64,000 nucleotides of DNA, taken from Insolitispirillum peregrinum. Lineage in GTDB: Bacteria > Pseudomonadota > Alphaproteobacteria > Rhodospirillales > Rhodospirillaceae. The position numbers were made by a program, and so were the translations under genes. The notes beneath the pieces are model-generated. The model did not search any database, was not told the origin of the DNA, and worked only from the letters and a program-made list of their open reading frames with translations. Where the stretch lies: NCBI RefSeq assembly GCF_042665255.1, contig NZ_JBHTCD010000006.1. The stretch is one strand, 5' to 3'. Position 1 is the first letter of the stretch, and each line of letters starts with the position of its first letter. This document shows positions 44,722-53,622 of this stretch, in pieces.

Positions 44722-46041
44722 TTATGCCAGATGGGCGGCCTGCAAGCTGTCCTGCCGACCGAGATCGGCCCGGTGGGCGGCCAGCCAGCCCTCGGCGCTC
44801 TGATAACCCAGATCGTGCAGGTAACAGAGAAACTCCCACTCGGTGTTGATCTTCGACGAGGCCGAGAGCTGATGGAACTCGGCATCGGCATCAATGCGGT
44901 GCAGCCGCATCCGGCGATAGGGGCCTTCTTTCAGCAGACCGCCGTCAATCAGGCTGTTGATCTGTTGCAGGCTGTGCAGTTCATGCTGCAGGCTGGCGTT
45001 AAAGGTGATCTCGTTCAGCCGGTTAAAGATGTCGCGGGCGGTGCGCGGCGTGCCGTCACGCCGGGGCGGGTTGATCGGCACCAGCAGCAGGTCACGAGTA
45101 TTGCTGTGCCGGATCAGGGGCGAGAGCGGCGGGTTGCTGACATAGCCGCCGTCCCAGTGCGGGATGCCGTCAATCTCCACCGCCTGAAACAGGAACGGCA
45201 GGCACGCCGAGGCCATCACGTGCTGAACGTCAATTTCCGGGGTGGAAAAGACGCTGGCGGTGCCGGTGTGTACATTGGTGGCGGCAATGTGGAGCTTGAT
45301 CTGGTCCTGCTGACGCAGGGCGTCAAAATCCACCAGTGACAGGAGCGTTTCCCGCAGCGGGTTCAGCCCCAGCGGGTTGGTCTGATAGGGGGACACGAAC
45401 TGGCGGGCGACATCCATCAGCGCCAGCCACGGCGAATTGTCGAGGCTCCAGCCGCCGTCCAGCCGATCAATCCAGCTGCGCCGAAAGGGCGTCAAGGCTC
45501 CGGCCTGGGCGATCTTTTGCCAGAAAGCCGCCAGCAGGGCGCGGGCCTGTGGCCGCCCGCCATCAATCAGCCCATAGGCGACAATCACCGCATTCATTGC
45601 CCCGGCGGAGGTGCCGGACAGCGAGTCAAAGCGCAGGGCCGGGTCTTCCAGCAGGCGATCAAGCACCCCCCAGGTAAAAGCCCCGTGGGCACCGCCGCCT
45701 TGCAGGGCGAGGGCCAGCGGCAGGTCTTCCTGCTGCCGCAGCGGTGCGGAGCTGCCGGGACGGGGCTGCGGTCGAGGCTGGGGGCGGGGCCGCGCAGGGC
45801 GGGCCGGACGGGTGGACGGAGACGGCGCGGGCGAGGGAGTCTCGACGGCGGGCGGCACAAAAGCGACCGGGGGCAGCGGAGGCGGCACAGGCACGGGCGC
45901 AGGCGGTGGCAAGGCCGCCTCGCGGGGCAGCAGGAGACGCGGGGATGGTGGGGGCGCCGAAGGGCGAGGACCGAAGAGCCTGCCCAGCCAGCGCCGCCAG
46001 CGCGGCGGGGGCGGGGCCTCATCGGAAAGGAGCGGCGACAT
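44722..46041 (-). CDS. Patatin-like phospholipase
   Basis: This 439-residue serine hydrolase has the patatin fold. The oxyanion loop is LQGGGAHGAFTWGVL, the nucleophile elbow LSGTSAGAMNAVIV, and the catalytic Asp lies in WDGGYVSNPPL. It is likely to hydrolyse acyl groups of phospholipids. The first 130 residues are a Pro/Arg-rich low-complexity segment (PPPRWRRWLGRLFGPRP and PAPVPVPPPLPP), with no signal peptide. The ATG at 46041 has AAGGA eight bases upstream. The longer open frame beyond it is not supported. Confidence 0.9.
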   Translation of the reverse strand: MSPLLSDEAPPPPRWRRWLGRLFGPRPSAPPPSPRLLLPREAALPPPAPVPVPPPLPPVAFVPPAVETPSPAPSPSTRPARPARPRPQPRPQPRPGSSAPLRQQEDLPLALALQGGGAHGAFTWGVLDRLLEDPALRFDSLSGTSAGAMNAVIVAYGLIDGGRPQARALLAAFWQKIAQAGALTPFRRSWIDRLDGGWSLDNSPWLALMDVARQFVSPYQTNPLGLNPLRETLLSLVDFDALRQQDQIKLHIAATNVHTGTASVFSTPEIDVQHVMASACLPFLFQAVEIDGIPHWDGGYVSNPPLSPLIRHSNTRDLLLVPINPPRRDGTPRTARDIFNRLNEITFNASLQHELHSLQQINSLIDGGLLKEGPYRRMRLHRIDADAEFHQLSASSKINTEWEFLCYLHDLGYQSAEGWLAAHRADLGRQDSLQAAHLA

Positions 46042-46196
46042 GGAGGAAATCCTTATGTTGCACTGCACCCTAAAAGGGTCGGCCCTTTCCCCGCCGCTGT
46101 CAAGGACTCCCCGTTGATCGTCCTGCGGAGGAGCGCCGAAAAAGCCCTTGACCCCCACCGGAAACTTTTGTATCACCCGATCCCTCAGCGCCATGT

Positions 46197-46273
46197 GGCG
46201 GAGTAGCTCAGCTGGTTAGAGCAGCGGAATCATAATCCGCGTGTCGGGGGTTCGAGTCCCTCCTCCGCTACCA
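46197..46273 (+). tRNA. tRNA-Met (anticodon CAT, elongator type)
   Basis: The cloverleaf is GGCGGAG acceptor with CTCCGCT, D arm GCTC..GAGC, anticodon stem GCGGA/TCCGC with loop ATCATAA, and T arm GGGGGTTCGAGTCCC. CCA is encoded. The overall sequence closely resembles alphaproteobacterial elongator tRNA-Met rather than the initiator, which would have three G-C pairs in the anticodon stem and a mismatched first pair of another kind. A tRNA-Ile2 with lysidine is less likely. Confidence 0.92.
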
Positions 46274-46441
46274 TTCTTGCCTCTGATGGCAAGCGGGTAC
46301 CTTCGTCAGGTGCCATAAAAATAACGACATGACAAACATGTTTCTCAATCGCCTGTATCAGTGTGGCTTTTTTGGCCGCCTGCAGTCGCTTGTCTGCGTT
46401 TTTGACTGCTTACGGTTGTTTGTCTACACTCATTTCTACTA

Positions 46442-46470
46442 TTGCCCTTCTAAGTTGTATACGCTTTAAT
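46442..46470 (+). promoter_or_regulatory. Predicted promoter of the sugar/radical-SAM cluster
   Basis: TTGCCC (46442-46447), a 17-base spacer and TTTAAT (46465-46470) lie about 60 bases upstream of the first gene of the cluster, in an AT-richer gap after tRNA-Met. It is the only fair promoter match I see before 46531. Confidence 0.5.
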
Positions 46471-46530
46471 AACACTCTGACGGTATGTTTGGCGTGGGTG
46501 TCCCCCCTTCCGCAGCGACTGGAGAAACCT

Positions 46531-47889
46531 ATGTCGGACATGCTGCTCAGAAAAGAGCAAATCGAGCGGGCGCTAACTGACCTCCCCCCGGTGGCGGGAG
46601 AGAGCTTTGCGCGTGACCTGGTGAAACATCTGTCGGTCCGTGGGACGACAATCACGCTGGTGCTGGATGTACCGGTGGATCAGCGTTGCCGCTTTGATGG
46701 TGTGCGGGCGCAGGTTGAACAGACCTTGCAAGCCCTCAATCCCGCAGGCTCGAACGTGGTTTCGTTCACTGCCGACCGCCCGGACGGGCCGGTGTCAACC
46801 GGGGTACACGACAAGTTCAACATGGATGGCCACAAGCTGATGTGGCACCTCGACCGGCTGTCGGCCTGGCAGAAGGGCGAGCGCATTGCACCGCTGCATC
46901 TGGACATGGGGATTTCGACCGGCTGCAACATGGCCTGCAACTATTGTTATGGCGTGATTCAGGGCCGTTCGGGCTATGGGACGGACCGCAAGGGCAAAAC
47001 CAACATGCCGCGCGAAGCTGTAATGCGCACCTTCCGCGAGGCGAAAGAGGTTGGTGTCCGCTCGATTGCCCTGATCGGCGAGGGCGAAAACACCCTCCAT
47101 CCCGACCTCTATGACCTGCTGGACTATGGCCGCGAGATCGACCTCGACCTGTCGCTGGCCACCAACGGCATCCGCATCGACCACGACCGTCTGGATTCGC
47201 TGCTGACCGGGCTGACCTGGTGCCGGATCAACATCTCGGCGGCGACCGAAGAGTCGTTCCAGCGCATCCACAACGTTCCCCAGTTCCACCGCGTGCTGAA
47301 AAACGTCGAAGCAATGGTGGCCCGCAAGCAGAGCCATGGTCATCAGTGCACCATCGGCCTGCAAATGGTGGTCACCCGCGACAACGTGGACGACATTGTC
47401 CCGTTGGCCAGGCTGGGCCGTGAGCTGGGCGTTGACTATCTGGTGGTCAAGGCCTGTTCGGATACCTATGACGGGCGGCTGGATGCACCGCAGAGCGAAT
47501 ACCGTTCGATGGAATCGACCCTGCGCGAAGCCGAAAGTTATTCGGCCGACAGCTACACCGTGTCGATCAAATGGCAAAAGCTGAATAATGCCGGCTGGAA
47601 AGACTATGATGTCTGCTATGGCACCCAGTTCATTCTGGGGGTCAGTGGCGACGGGCGGGTGTTCCCCTGTGGGCACTGGTTCGATGACCGCGCCGACGAA
47701 TTCCTGATGGGCAATGTGGTCGAGCAGTCGTTCCGCGAGATCATCGAAAGCGAACGCTATTGGCAGGTACAGGAAAAAATCCGCCGGGTGAACGTCAATC
47801 ACGATTGTGAAAGCAACTGCAGACAGCATTATATCAATAATTTCTTGTGGGGCATCGCCCAGACGCCGCCGCACAGGAATTTTGTTTGA
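46531..47889 (+). CDS. Radical SAM/SPASM-type enzyme with an N-terminal FSCA-like domain
   Basis: This 452-residue enzyme binds one [4Fe-4S]-SAM cluster through GISTGCNMACNYCYG (Cys about 132, 136 and 139), followed by ALIGEGENTLHPDLYDLL and SLATNGIRI. The C-terminal part (about 365-450) has CYGTQFILGVSGDGRVFPCGHWF and CESNCRQHY, a SPASM/twitch-like set of cysteines for auxiliary clusters. Residues 8-90 resemble the MIP18/Mrp N-terminal (FSCA) fold, which is inference. ATG 46531 follows GGAGAAA. The gene opens the cluster and its substrate is unknown. SPASM proteins modify peptides, sugars or alcohols. Confidence 0.85.
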   Translation: MSDMLLRKEQIERALTDLPPVAGESFARDLVKHLSVRGTTITLVLDVPVDQRCRFDGVRAQVEQTLQALNPAGSNVVSFTADRPDGPVSTGVHDKFNMDGHKLMWHLDRLSAWQKGERIAPLHLDMGISTGCNMACNYCYGVIQGRSGYGTDRKGKTNMPREAVMRTFREAKEVGVRSIALIGEGENTLHPDLYDLLDYGREIDLDLSLATNGIRIDHDRLDSLLTGLTWCRINISAATEESFQRIHNVPQFHRVLKNVEAMVARKQSHGHQCTIGLQMVVTRDNVDDIVPLARLGRELGVDYLVVKACSDTYDGRLDAPQSEYRSMESTLREAESYSADSYTVSIKWQKLNNAGWKDYDVCYGTQFILGVSGDGRVFPCGHWFDDRADEFLMGNVVEQSFREIIESERYWQVQEKIRRVNVNHDCESNCRQHYINNFLWGIAQTPPHRNFV

Positions 47890-47924
47890 TCGCTGCCTCG
47901 TCGGCGTTTGCCAAAGGACCGGCA

Positions 47925-48785
47925 ATGCATATTTTGCTTTTTGGTGGAACGGGCTGTGTTGGAACAGCCCTTGATGATGTGTGTACGCAGGCCGGGGTTC
48001 GTCTGACCGCCCCCGGGCGGGCACAGGTCGATGTGACCAACCAGCGCCAGCTTCAGGATTGCGTGCGGGATACGCGCGCCGATGTGGTGATTGACTGCAC
48101 CGCGCTGGTGGGCATCAATCCGTGTGAACAGCACCCGGATACGGCGTTCCTGATGCACGCGGTCAAGACCCACTGGCTGCTGACCGCCTCGCGCGATGTC
48201 GGGTCGGCGTTTGTCTTTACCAGCAGCCACGCGGTGTTTGATGGCTGTTCCGACCAGCCCTATGACGAAACCAGCCCGCCACTGGCGACCTCGGCCTATG
48301 CCGCGTCCAAGCTGGCCGGGGAGCAGATGACGCTGGCGCTGCATCCTCAGGGCTATGTGGTGCGCTTTCCGACCCTGTTTGGCCGTCGGCGCAATCAGGC
48401 GCTGGGCTTTGTTGACAAGATGGCGGTGATGCTGTTGCAGGGCAAAAGCCCGACGGTCGCCGCCGACAAGATCGACAGCCCGACCTATGCCCTTGATGCC
48501 GCCGGAGCCTTGCTTGAGACGCTCGGGCAGGGGATGCCGGGGCTGTATCACCTGTGCAATGCCGGACAGACCAGCTATCACGGCCTGATTTGCCGCCTGC
48601 GTGACCGGCTGGGGCTGTCGCAGGAGATCGGCGCGGGCAAGGACGCCGACTTCCCGGCGCTGGCCCCCAAGCCGTTGCGCACGGCGATGGTGTCGCTGCG
48701 CCGCCCGCCGCTGCGTCGGTGGGAGGATGCTCTGGATGACTGGATTGCCACCGACCGAACCGCCTTGCAGGAGTTAGCACGATGA
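47925..48785 (+). CDS. RmlD-like NAD(P)-dependent sugar reductase
   Basis: This 286-residue short-chain reductase belongs to the dTDP-4-dehydrorhamnose reductase (RmlD) group. The Rossmann motif is ILLFGGTGCVGTALDDV. VVIDCTALVGINPCE, FTSSHAVFDG and the catalytic YAASKLAGEQ follow. It probably reduces a 4-keto nucleotide-sugar or similar substrate. The start ATG follows AAAGGA. It overlaps the next gene by ATGA, showing translational coupling. It is not accompanied by rmlA, rmlB or rmlC, so the substrate need not be dTDP-rhamnose. Confidence 0.85.
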   Translation: MHILLFGGTGCVGTALDDVCTQAGVRLTAPGRAQVDVTNQRQLQDCVRDTRADVVIDCTALVGINPCEQHPDTAFLMHAVKTHWLLTASRDVGSAFVFTSSHAVFDGCSDQPYDETSPPLATSAYAASKLAGEQMTLALHPQGYVVRFPTLFGRRRNQALGFVDKMAVMLLQGKSPTVAADKIDSPTYALDAAGALLETLGQGMPGLYHLCNAGQTSYHGLICRLRDRLGLSQEIGAGKDADFPALAPKPLRTAMVSLRRPPLRRWEDALDDWIATDRTALQELAR

Positions 48786-49990
48786 CTGTCGCCTCTTCCC
48801 ACCTTTGCGGCGCCTGTGGCGCCAGCGGCCTGCAACGGGCGTTCGATTTGCCGGCCTTTCCGCTGACCGGCATTTTCGTCCCGCATGGCACCCCGGCCCG
48901 CGACGATGACCTGTTCGATCAGGCGGTGGACCTCTGCCCGGCCTGCGGTCACATGCAACTGGTGACCCGCGTGCCGCCCTCGCGGCTGTACGGTCAGGGC
49001 TATGCCAACCGCTCGGCCAACTGTCACGCCACCAGCGGGGCCAGTGCCTTTCTGATGAACTGGCTGGACCGCCTGCTGGACGGGCGCAAGGCCGACTGCC
49101 TGCTGGAAATCGGCTGTAACGACCTGACCATGCTGCGGGTGGCGGCCAGCCGGGCAAAGCAGGCGGTGGGGATTGACCCGGTGTGGCTGGATACGCCGCT
49201 GCCTGCCGATCTGCCGGACGGGCTGAGCATCATCGGCAACTTTATCGAAAACGTCGATTTCGCTGCCGACCTGCCAGCGGCCCCGGATGTGATCTTCTCG
49301 ACCCACAATCTGGAGCACATCACCTTTCCACAGCCGCAGTTTGCCCGCCTGCTGGACAGCGCCGCTCCCGGTGCCCTGCTGGTGATCGAAGTCCCCGACA
49401 GTGACGCGATGGTCCGCAAGGGGCGCTTTGATCAGGTGTTCCACCAGCACGTCCATTACTTTGGCCTGTCGAGCTTCCTGGCCTTTTTCGAGGCCATCGG
49501 CGCCGAGTACGTCACTCACGCCTATGACCGCCACAACTGGGGCGGCAGCCTGCTGATCGTCGCCCGCAAGCCCGGTGGCGCGCCCCTGCCTGCCGGAATC
49601 GCCCAGCCGCGCCCGCAGGTGGCTCCGGCGTTCACCACCGCACAGGTGGCGCAGCGTTTCGGCGCCTTTCAGCGGCGTATGGCCGATTTCATGGCGGTGC
49701 TGAACGACTTTGACGGCCCGCTGTATGGCTATGGTGCCGGGCAGATGGTGCCGTCGGTGGCCTATCATCTGGCCTCGGACCTGTCCTGCCTGACCGCCAT
49801 TCTGGACGACAGCGCCGACCGTCACGGCCTCAGCTATCCGCGTCCGGCGGTGCCGATTGCCGCCCCCGGTTCGGTCGATCTGGCCGAGGCCGGGGTGGTG
49901 ATTCTGGCGCTGGACGGGGTGCGCCCGATCATGAACCGCCTGCGCGATCTGCGGCCACGGCAGGTTTTCATCCCGATCTTTGCGGTATAA
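48782..49990 (+). CDS. C-methyltransferase-type SAM methyltransferase
   Basis: This 402-residue protein has three parts. The N-terminal zinc-binding domain has CGACG and CPACGHMQLV. The SAM domain contains CLLEIGCNDLTMLRVAASRA. The C-terminal domain contains LYGYGAGQMVPSVAYHL. This is the organisation of the sugar C-methyltransferases (TylC3/NovU type) that place methyl branches on keto-nucleotide sugars. Its position between two sugar-type dehydrogenases supports a branched-sugar product. The start overlaps the previous gene by ATGA. Confidence 0.87.
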   Translation: MTVASSHLCGACGASGLQRAFDLPAFPLTGIFVPHGTPARDDDLFDQAVDLCPACGHMQLVTRVPPSRLYGQGYANRSANCHATSGASAFLMNWLDRLLDGRKADCLLEIGCNDLTMLRVAASRAKQAVGIDPVWLDTPLPADLPDGLSIIGNFIENVDFAADLPAAPDVIFSTHNLEHITFPQPQFARLLDSAAPGALLVIEVPDSDAMVRKGRFDQVFHQHVHYFGLSSFLAFFEAIGAEYVTHAYDRHNWGGSLLIVARKPGGAPLPAGIAQPRPQVAPAFTTAQVAQRFGAFQRRMADFMAVLNDFDGPLYGYGAGQMVPSVAYHLASDLSCLTAILDDSADRHGLSYPRPAVPIAAPGSVDLAEAGVVILALDGVRPIMNRLRDLRPRQVFIPIFAV

Positions 49991-50015
49991 CAGGGCAGGA
50001 CAAGGAATGCAGGCG

Positions 50016-51029
50016 ATGGGTAGTCCCTCTCTTTTCCTCGACGGCACAACGGTTCTGCTGCTGGGTGGCAGCCGCTTTTTCGGGCGGACCATCCTGTCCG
50101 GGCTGTTGGCCAGCGGGGCGCGGGTGGTGCGGCTGACGCGCGGGCTGCGTGATCAGGACCATCCGCCGCAGCACCCCAACCTGATCTGCCTGCACGGCGA
50201 CCGCAATGATGCGGCGCTGCTGGCCGACATCCGCGACCGCTATCGCCCGCGGATGGTGGTGGACAACATCCTGTACCATCCTGATGGTGCGCGGATGATG
50301 GAAACGGTGTTCGCTGGCGCCTGCGACCTGCTGCTGTTCACCTCGACGGTGATGAGCTACCTCAACGCCACCCTCAGTGGCGTTTCCTTGCGTGAAGAAC
50401 AATGGGAGCGCAGTGTCCACGCCGAGGGGATGGAAGCGGTCTATGGCGATGGTGAAATCGTCTATGGCCAGAACAAGCGCCAGTGCGAAGACATCCTCAG
50501 TCACAGCAAAACGCTGCCCTCACTGATCCTGCGCCTGCACAACGTGGCGGGCGAGGATGACTTTTCCGGCAAGTCGTCGCTGATCCCGCGCGCCCTGTGG
50601 CAGGCGGCACGGGCCGGACGACCGCTGTATCTGCGCGGTACGCCCGACCACAGCTATCAACAGGTGTGGGCAGGCGACATGGGGCGGGTGGTTTGCGGGC
50701 TGCTGCGGCGGTTTGTCGAGCAGGGCCGGACCGGGCTGGCCGATGCCTATAACGTCGCCCTGCCGCCGATCCGGTTGGGGGACTATGTTGCCCTGCTGCT
50801 GGCGGGCATGGCTACCCCGCCCGAAATCCGCTGGGTTGGCGAAGGCATCGACCGCGACAATCCGAACATTCTCTCTCCCTATCCGCGCAATGTCCGCCTT
50901 GATCCGGCGCGGCTGGTGCGTGATCTGGCTCCGGCGGTGTTGACGCCCTATGCCGACTGGTTGCCGTTGCTGATGACCGAAGCCGCCCGGCTTGAGGAGG
51001 GGGGATGCGCCAGCCGCTCGCCTGTCTGA
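50016..51029 (+). CDS. NAD-dependent epimerase/dehydratase (atypical SDR)
   Basis: This 337-residue SDR has nucleotide-binding loop VLLLGGSRFFGRTILSGLLA, an active-site YGQNKRQCEDIL (Tyr-x3-Lys) and LRLHNVAGEDD. The GGSRFFG loop belongs to an atypical SDR subgroup. The start at 50016 is preferred because AAGGA sits nine bases upstream. An ATG at 50007 is too close to it. The C-terminus overlaps the next gene by 25 bases. Confidence 0.82.
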   Translation: MGSPSLFLDGTTVLLLGGSRFFGRTILSGLLASGARVVRLTRGLRDQDHPPQHPNLICLHGDRNDAALLADIRDRYRPRMVVDNILYHPDGARMMETVFAGACDLLLFTSTVMSYLNATLSGVSLREEQWERSVHAEGMEAVYGDGEIVYGQNKRQCEDILSHSKTLPSLILRLHNVAGEDDFSGKSSLIPRALWQAARAGRPLYLRGTPDHSYQQVWAGDMGRVVCGLLRRFVEQGRTGLADAYNVALPPIRLGDYVALLLAGMATPPEIRWVGEGIDRDNPNILSPYPRNVRLDPARLVRDLAPAVLTPYADWLPLLMTEAARLEEGGCASRSPV

Positions 51030-51868
51030 TCGGATCCGACCTGCCGTTGGGCGACGTGATCCGCGCCCTCGACCTGCTGGTGCGGGCCGGGGTGGCTTCG
51101 GCGGCTTCGCCGGTACGTTGCTTTGTGCCGCCGGAGCGGATGCCGCTGTGTGCCCCGTGGGGGGAGGCGTTCACGGTTGCCCCCGTTGAGGAGGCTGTCG
51201 ACGGACTGGCCCGCCAGATGCTGTACCTCAGCCTTGCTCCTTTGCCACCGATGTTGGCCGGGCGGGTGCTCGAACTGGAGGCGCTGTTGCCTGCCGGGGA
51301 AACCCTGAAGCAGCGCACTCAATCCTTGCCGCAGGTTTTGCTGGCCGCCTTGGGCCTTACAGAGACAGTCTTGCTGCCCGCTGTGCCGCCGGCGGCGGTT
51401 CCACGGCCTGCGTTTGACGTGGCGCTGAACTGGCGGGTTCCGGCGGACTGGCAGCTCAAGACCCTGCCGCCCGCGCAGTGGGCTGCACTGGAACAGGCGC
51501 TGACGCAACGCGGCCTGCGGGTGACCCGCCAGCCGGAACAGGATGATGGGCTGGCCGGGTACATGGCATGGTGCGCATCGGCGCGGGTGATGGTGTCCTG
51601 CGTCGGGCTGGGCTGTCACCTTGGCCTGCTGTACCGCCGCCCGACCGTGATTCTCGCCGGGCCAACGCTGTACGACGAGGCGCTGGACGATCCGCTGTGC
51701 CACCTGCTGTCGCCGCAAGATCACTGCCCGCAGCGGCCCTGCAATGCGCCGCGCTGTTCGTGGTCCCCGACCGGAGACGTGTCCGCGGACGGCTGCATGC
51801 CGCGCCATGACCTGTCCGCCATCATCCCCCGTATCCTGTCATGTCTGGCACAGGAGGCTGCACCATGA
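51005..51868 (+). CDS. GT9-like (heptosyltransferase-like) protein
   Basis: This 287-residue protein is poorly conserved at the N-terminus. Its C-terminal part resembles GT-B heptosyltransferases: YMAWCASARVMVSCVGLGCH, then LGLLYRRPTVILAGPTLYDE and a cysteine-rich loop HCPQRPCNAPRCSW. That is similar to the CSPC..R.C loop of family GT9. Only part of the N-terminal acceptor domain is evident. It begins inside the previous gene with GGAGGGGGG in front and ends with an ATGA overlap. Confidence 0.62.
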   Translation: MRQPLACLIGSDLPLGDVIRALDLLVRAGVASAASPVRCFVPPERMPLCAPWGEAFTVAPVEEAVDGLARQMLYLSLAPLPPMLAGRVLELEALLPAGETLKQRTQSLPQVLLAALGLTETVLLPAVPPAAVPRPAFDVALNWRVPADWQLKTLPPAQWAALEQALTQRGLRVTRQPEQDDGLAGYMAWCASARVMVSCVGLGCHLGLLYRRPTVILAGPTLYDEALDDPLCHLLSPQDHCPQRPCNAPRCSWSPTGDVSADGCMPRHDLSAIIPRILSCLAQEAAP

Positions 51869-53622
51869 GCCTGTCTGCCCAAGCTGCCATCACCTATCTG
51901 GATTTCGCGGCCTTTCTCGATGGTCTGAGCGGTGCCGAGCGCGACCATCTGGCGGCCCAGACGCTGCTGTTCGTCTATCCGGTGCTGCAAGCCAACCGCT
52001 TTGAACTGATTGAACAGCCGGTCGGGCAGCGCCAGTTGATGGCGTCCTGTCAGGCGGCGGGCTGCCGGGTTGATCATGCCATTGCCCACGGCAGCGCCGG
52101 GCAGGAGTGGGAGATTACCCGCAGCCCCGGTGCGGGTTCAGCACAGCCGCAGTGGGTGGTGCTGAACCCGATGATTGCCCTGTGGCCGCTGCTGGGGGAT
52201 TTGTGTCAGGCTCTGCGGACGGCTTTCCCCGATGCCACGCTGGTGGTGCATACCTCGGACCAGCATCAGCATGAAAAGCTGATTGGCGGGCCGCGTGCGC
52301 CGGTGATTGCGCAAAAGCTGCTCGATCAGGTGGCAACGGTGGACGCGGTGCTGATCGGCTTTGCCGAACACAGCCTGCTGTCGCTGGTGCTGGGGCAGCC
52401 GAGTGAACTGGTTCTGCACCGCCGCCCGTCAACAGAGCCTGCGCCGCGTGGGGCTTATTTCACCATGGACAGCCTGCCGCGTCCGTCGTCGCTGTCCCGT
52501 TCGGCGGTCGAGCAAAAGCGCGGCATCCGGGTCCAGCGCGGGCGGGGCTGTCTGGCGCCGTGTACCTATTGCATCGAGAGCCAGGCCAACCGGGTGGCGG
52601 CGGGCGAGCGGCCATGGGACGGAGCCGGGATCAGCAGTTTTGTCCAGCACATCAACGCGCTGTCTCAGGCAGGTTATTTCTTCATCAACCTGATGGACAG
52701 CAGCTTTGAAGACCCCGGACGGCGCGGGATTGACGATCTGCGGCTGTTCTGCCGGATGCTGGTCGAGCAACAGGTTCAGGTGTCGATCAAGATGCACCTG
52801 CGCGCCGAAACGGTGCAAAAGCTGAGTGATAACGACCTTGTCCTGTTGAAGTCCGCCGGGGTTGATGTGCTGGTGATCGGCATTGAGTCCGGCAGCAACG
52901 AGGAACTGGCCTTCTTTCACAAGATTGCCGACCGTGAAACCGCGCAGGCGTCGGTCAGGCGGCTGGAACAGAACGGCCAGTTTGCCACCATCCTTGGCTA
53001 CATGATGTTCGGCCCGACCACCACCATGGCCATGCTGCACGAGAAAATTGCCTTTCTGGGGGCGATCGGGCGCGGCTGGGACTTCCTCAACCTGACCAAC
53101 CGGGTGCTGGTGTTCTGGGGCAGCCGGATGCACGACCAGTTGATCGAGCGCGGGCTGGCCGATGAGGATGATGCCCATCTCGGCTGGGTGCCCTATCGCT
53201 CTGCCGATCCGGCTGTGGCGGTGCTGGCCGAGCGTTTCGATGAGCTGAAACGGGCCAGCGGGGTCTATGCCCGGCTGAACAACCGGATGTATGACGCCAT
53301 CAACCTTGAAAGCCGCCTGCTGAACCCGGCGCACCGGTCCTATCGCCAGCGGGCAGGCGAGCGTTTTGACCGGTTCCAGCAGGCGCTGCGGGCGCGGGAA
53401 GCGGCGCTGTCACAGCGCTATGTCACGGCCTTTACCGCCTTGCTGGCCGATCCGACCCATCCGTTCGTCGGTGAAGACGAGATTGCGCCGCTGGTCGGGC
53501 AACTGGATCAGGACATGCAGACCCTGCTGGCCTTCCTTGACCCCGGTGAACAGCCGGAAACCCTGCAACTGCAAACCTGGATGTCGGCGGTCAATGTGCT
53601 GGGAACCGGGGGGCAGGGATGA
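51865..53622 (+). CDS. B12-type radical SAM enzyme
   Basis: This 585-residue protein has a Rossmann-like N-terminal domain (about 90-195, VVLNPMIALWPLLGDLCQAL to VDAVLIGFAEHSLLSLV) in the place of a cobalamin-binding domain. The radical SAM core follows, with RGCLAPCTYCIESQANR (C-x3-C-x2-C), FFINLMDSSFEDPGRRG and VLVIGIESGSNEELAFF. The DxHxxG cobalamin motif is not visible, so cofactor binding is uncertain. Such enzymes often catalyse C-methylation or ring rearrangement. GGAGG precedes the start at 51865, and both ends overlap neighbours by 4 bases. Confidence 0.83.
   Translation: MSLSAQAAITYLDFAAFLDGLSGAERDHLAAQTLLFVYPVLQANRFELIEQPVGQRQLMASCQAAGCRVDHAIAHGSAGQEWEITRSPGAGSAQPQWVVLNPMIALWPLLGDLCQALRTAFPDATLVVHTSDQHQHEKLIGGPRAPVIAQKLLDQVATVDAVLIGFAEHSLLSLVLGQPSELVLHRRPSTEPAPRGAYFTMDSLPRPSSLSRSAVEQKRGIRVQRGRGCLAPCTYCIESQANRVAAGERPWDGAGISSFVQHINALSQAGYFFINLMDSSFEDPGRRGIDDLRLFCRMLVEQQVQVSIKMHLRAETVQKLSDNDLVLLKSAGVDVLVIGIESGSNEELAFFHKIADRETAQASVRRLEQNGQFATILGYMMFGPTTTMAMLHEKIAFLGAIGRGWDFLNLTNRVLVFWGSRMHDQLIERGLADEDDAHLGWVPYRSADPAVAVLAERFDELKRASGVYARLNNRMYDAINLESRLLNPAHRSYRQRAGERFDRFQQALRAREAALSQRYVTAFTALLADPTHPFVGEDEIAPLVGQLDQDMQTLLAFLDPGEQPETLQLQTWMSAVNVLGTGGQG

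Noticed and set aside
43829..44839. Minus-strand frame antisense to rpsD, continuous with the hypothetical gene at 43370-43828
   Set aside because: rpsD on the plus strand is certain and highly conserved. The antisense part of the frame cannot be a real extension.
46795..48024. 409-codon minus-strand frame opposite the first radical SAM gene
   Set aside because: The plus strand carries the CxxxCxxC cluster and SPASM motifs. The minus frame has no motif or ribosome site.
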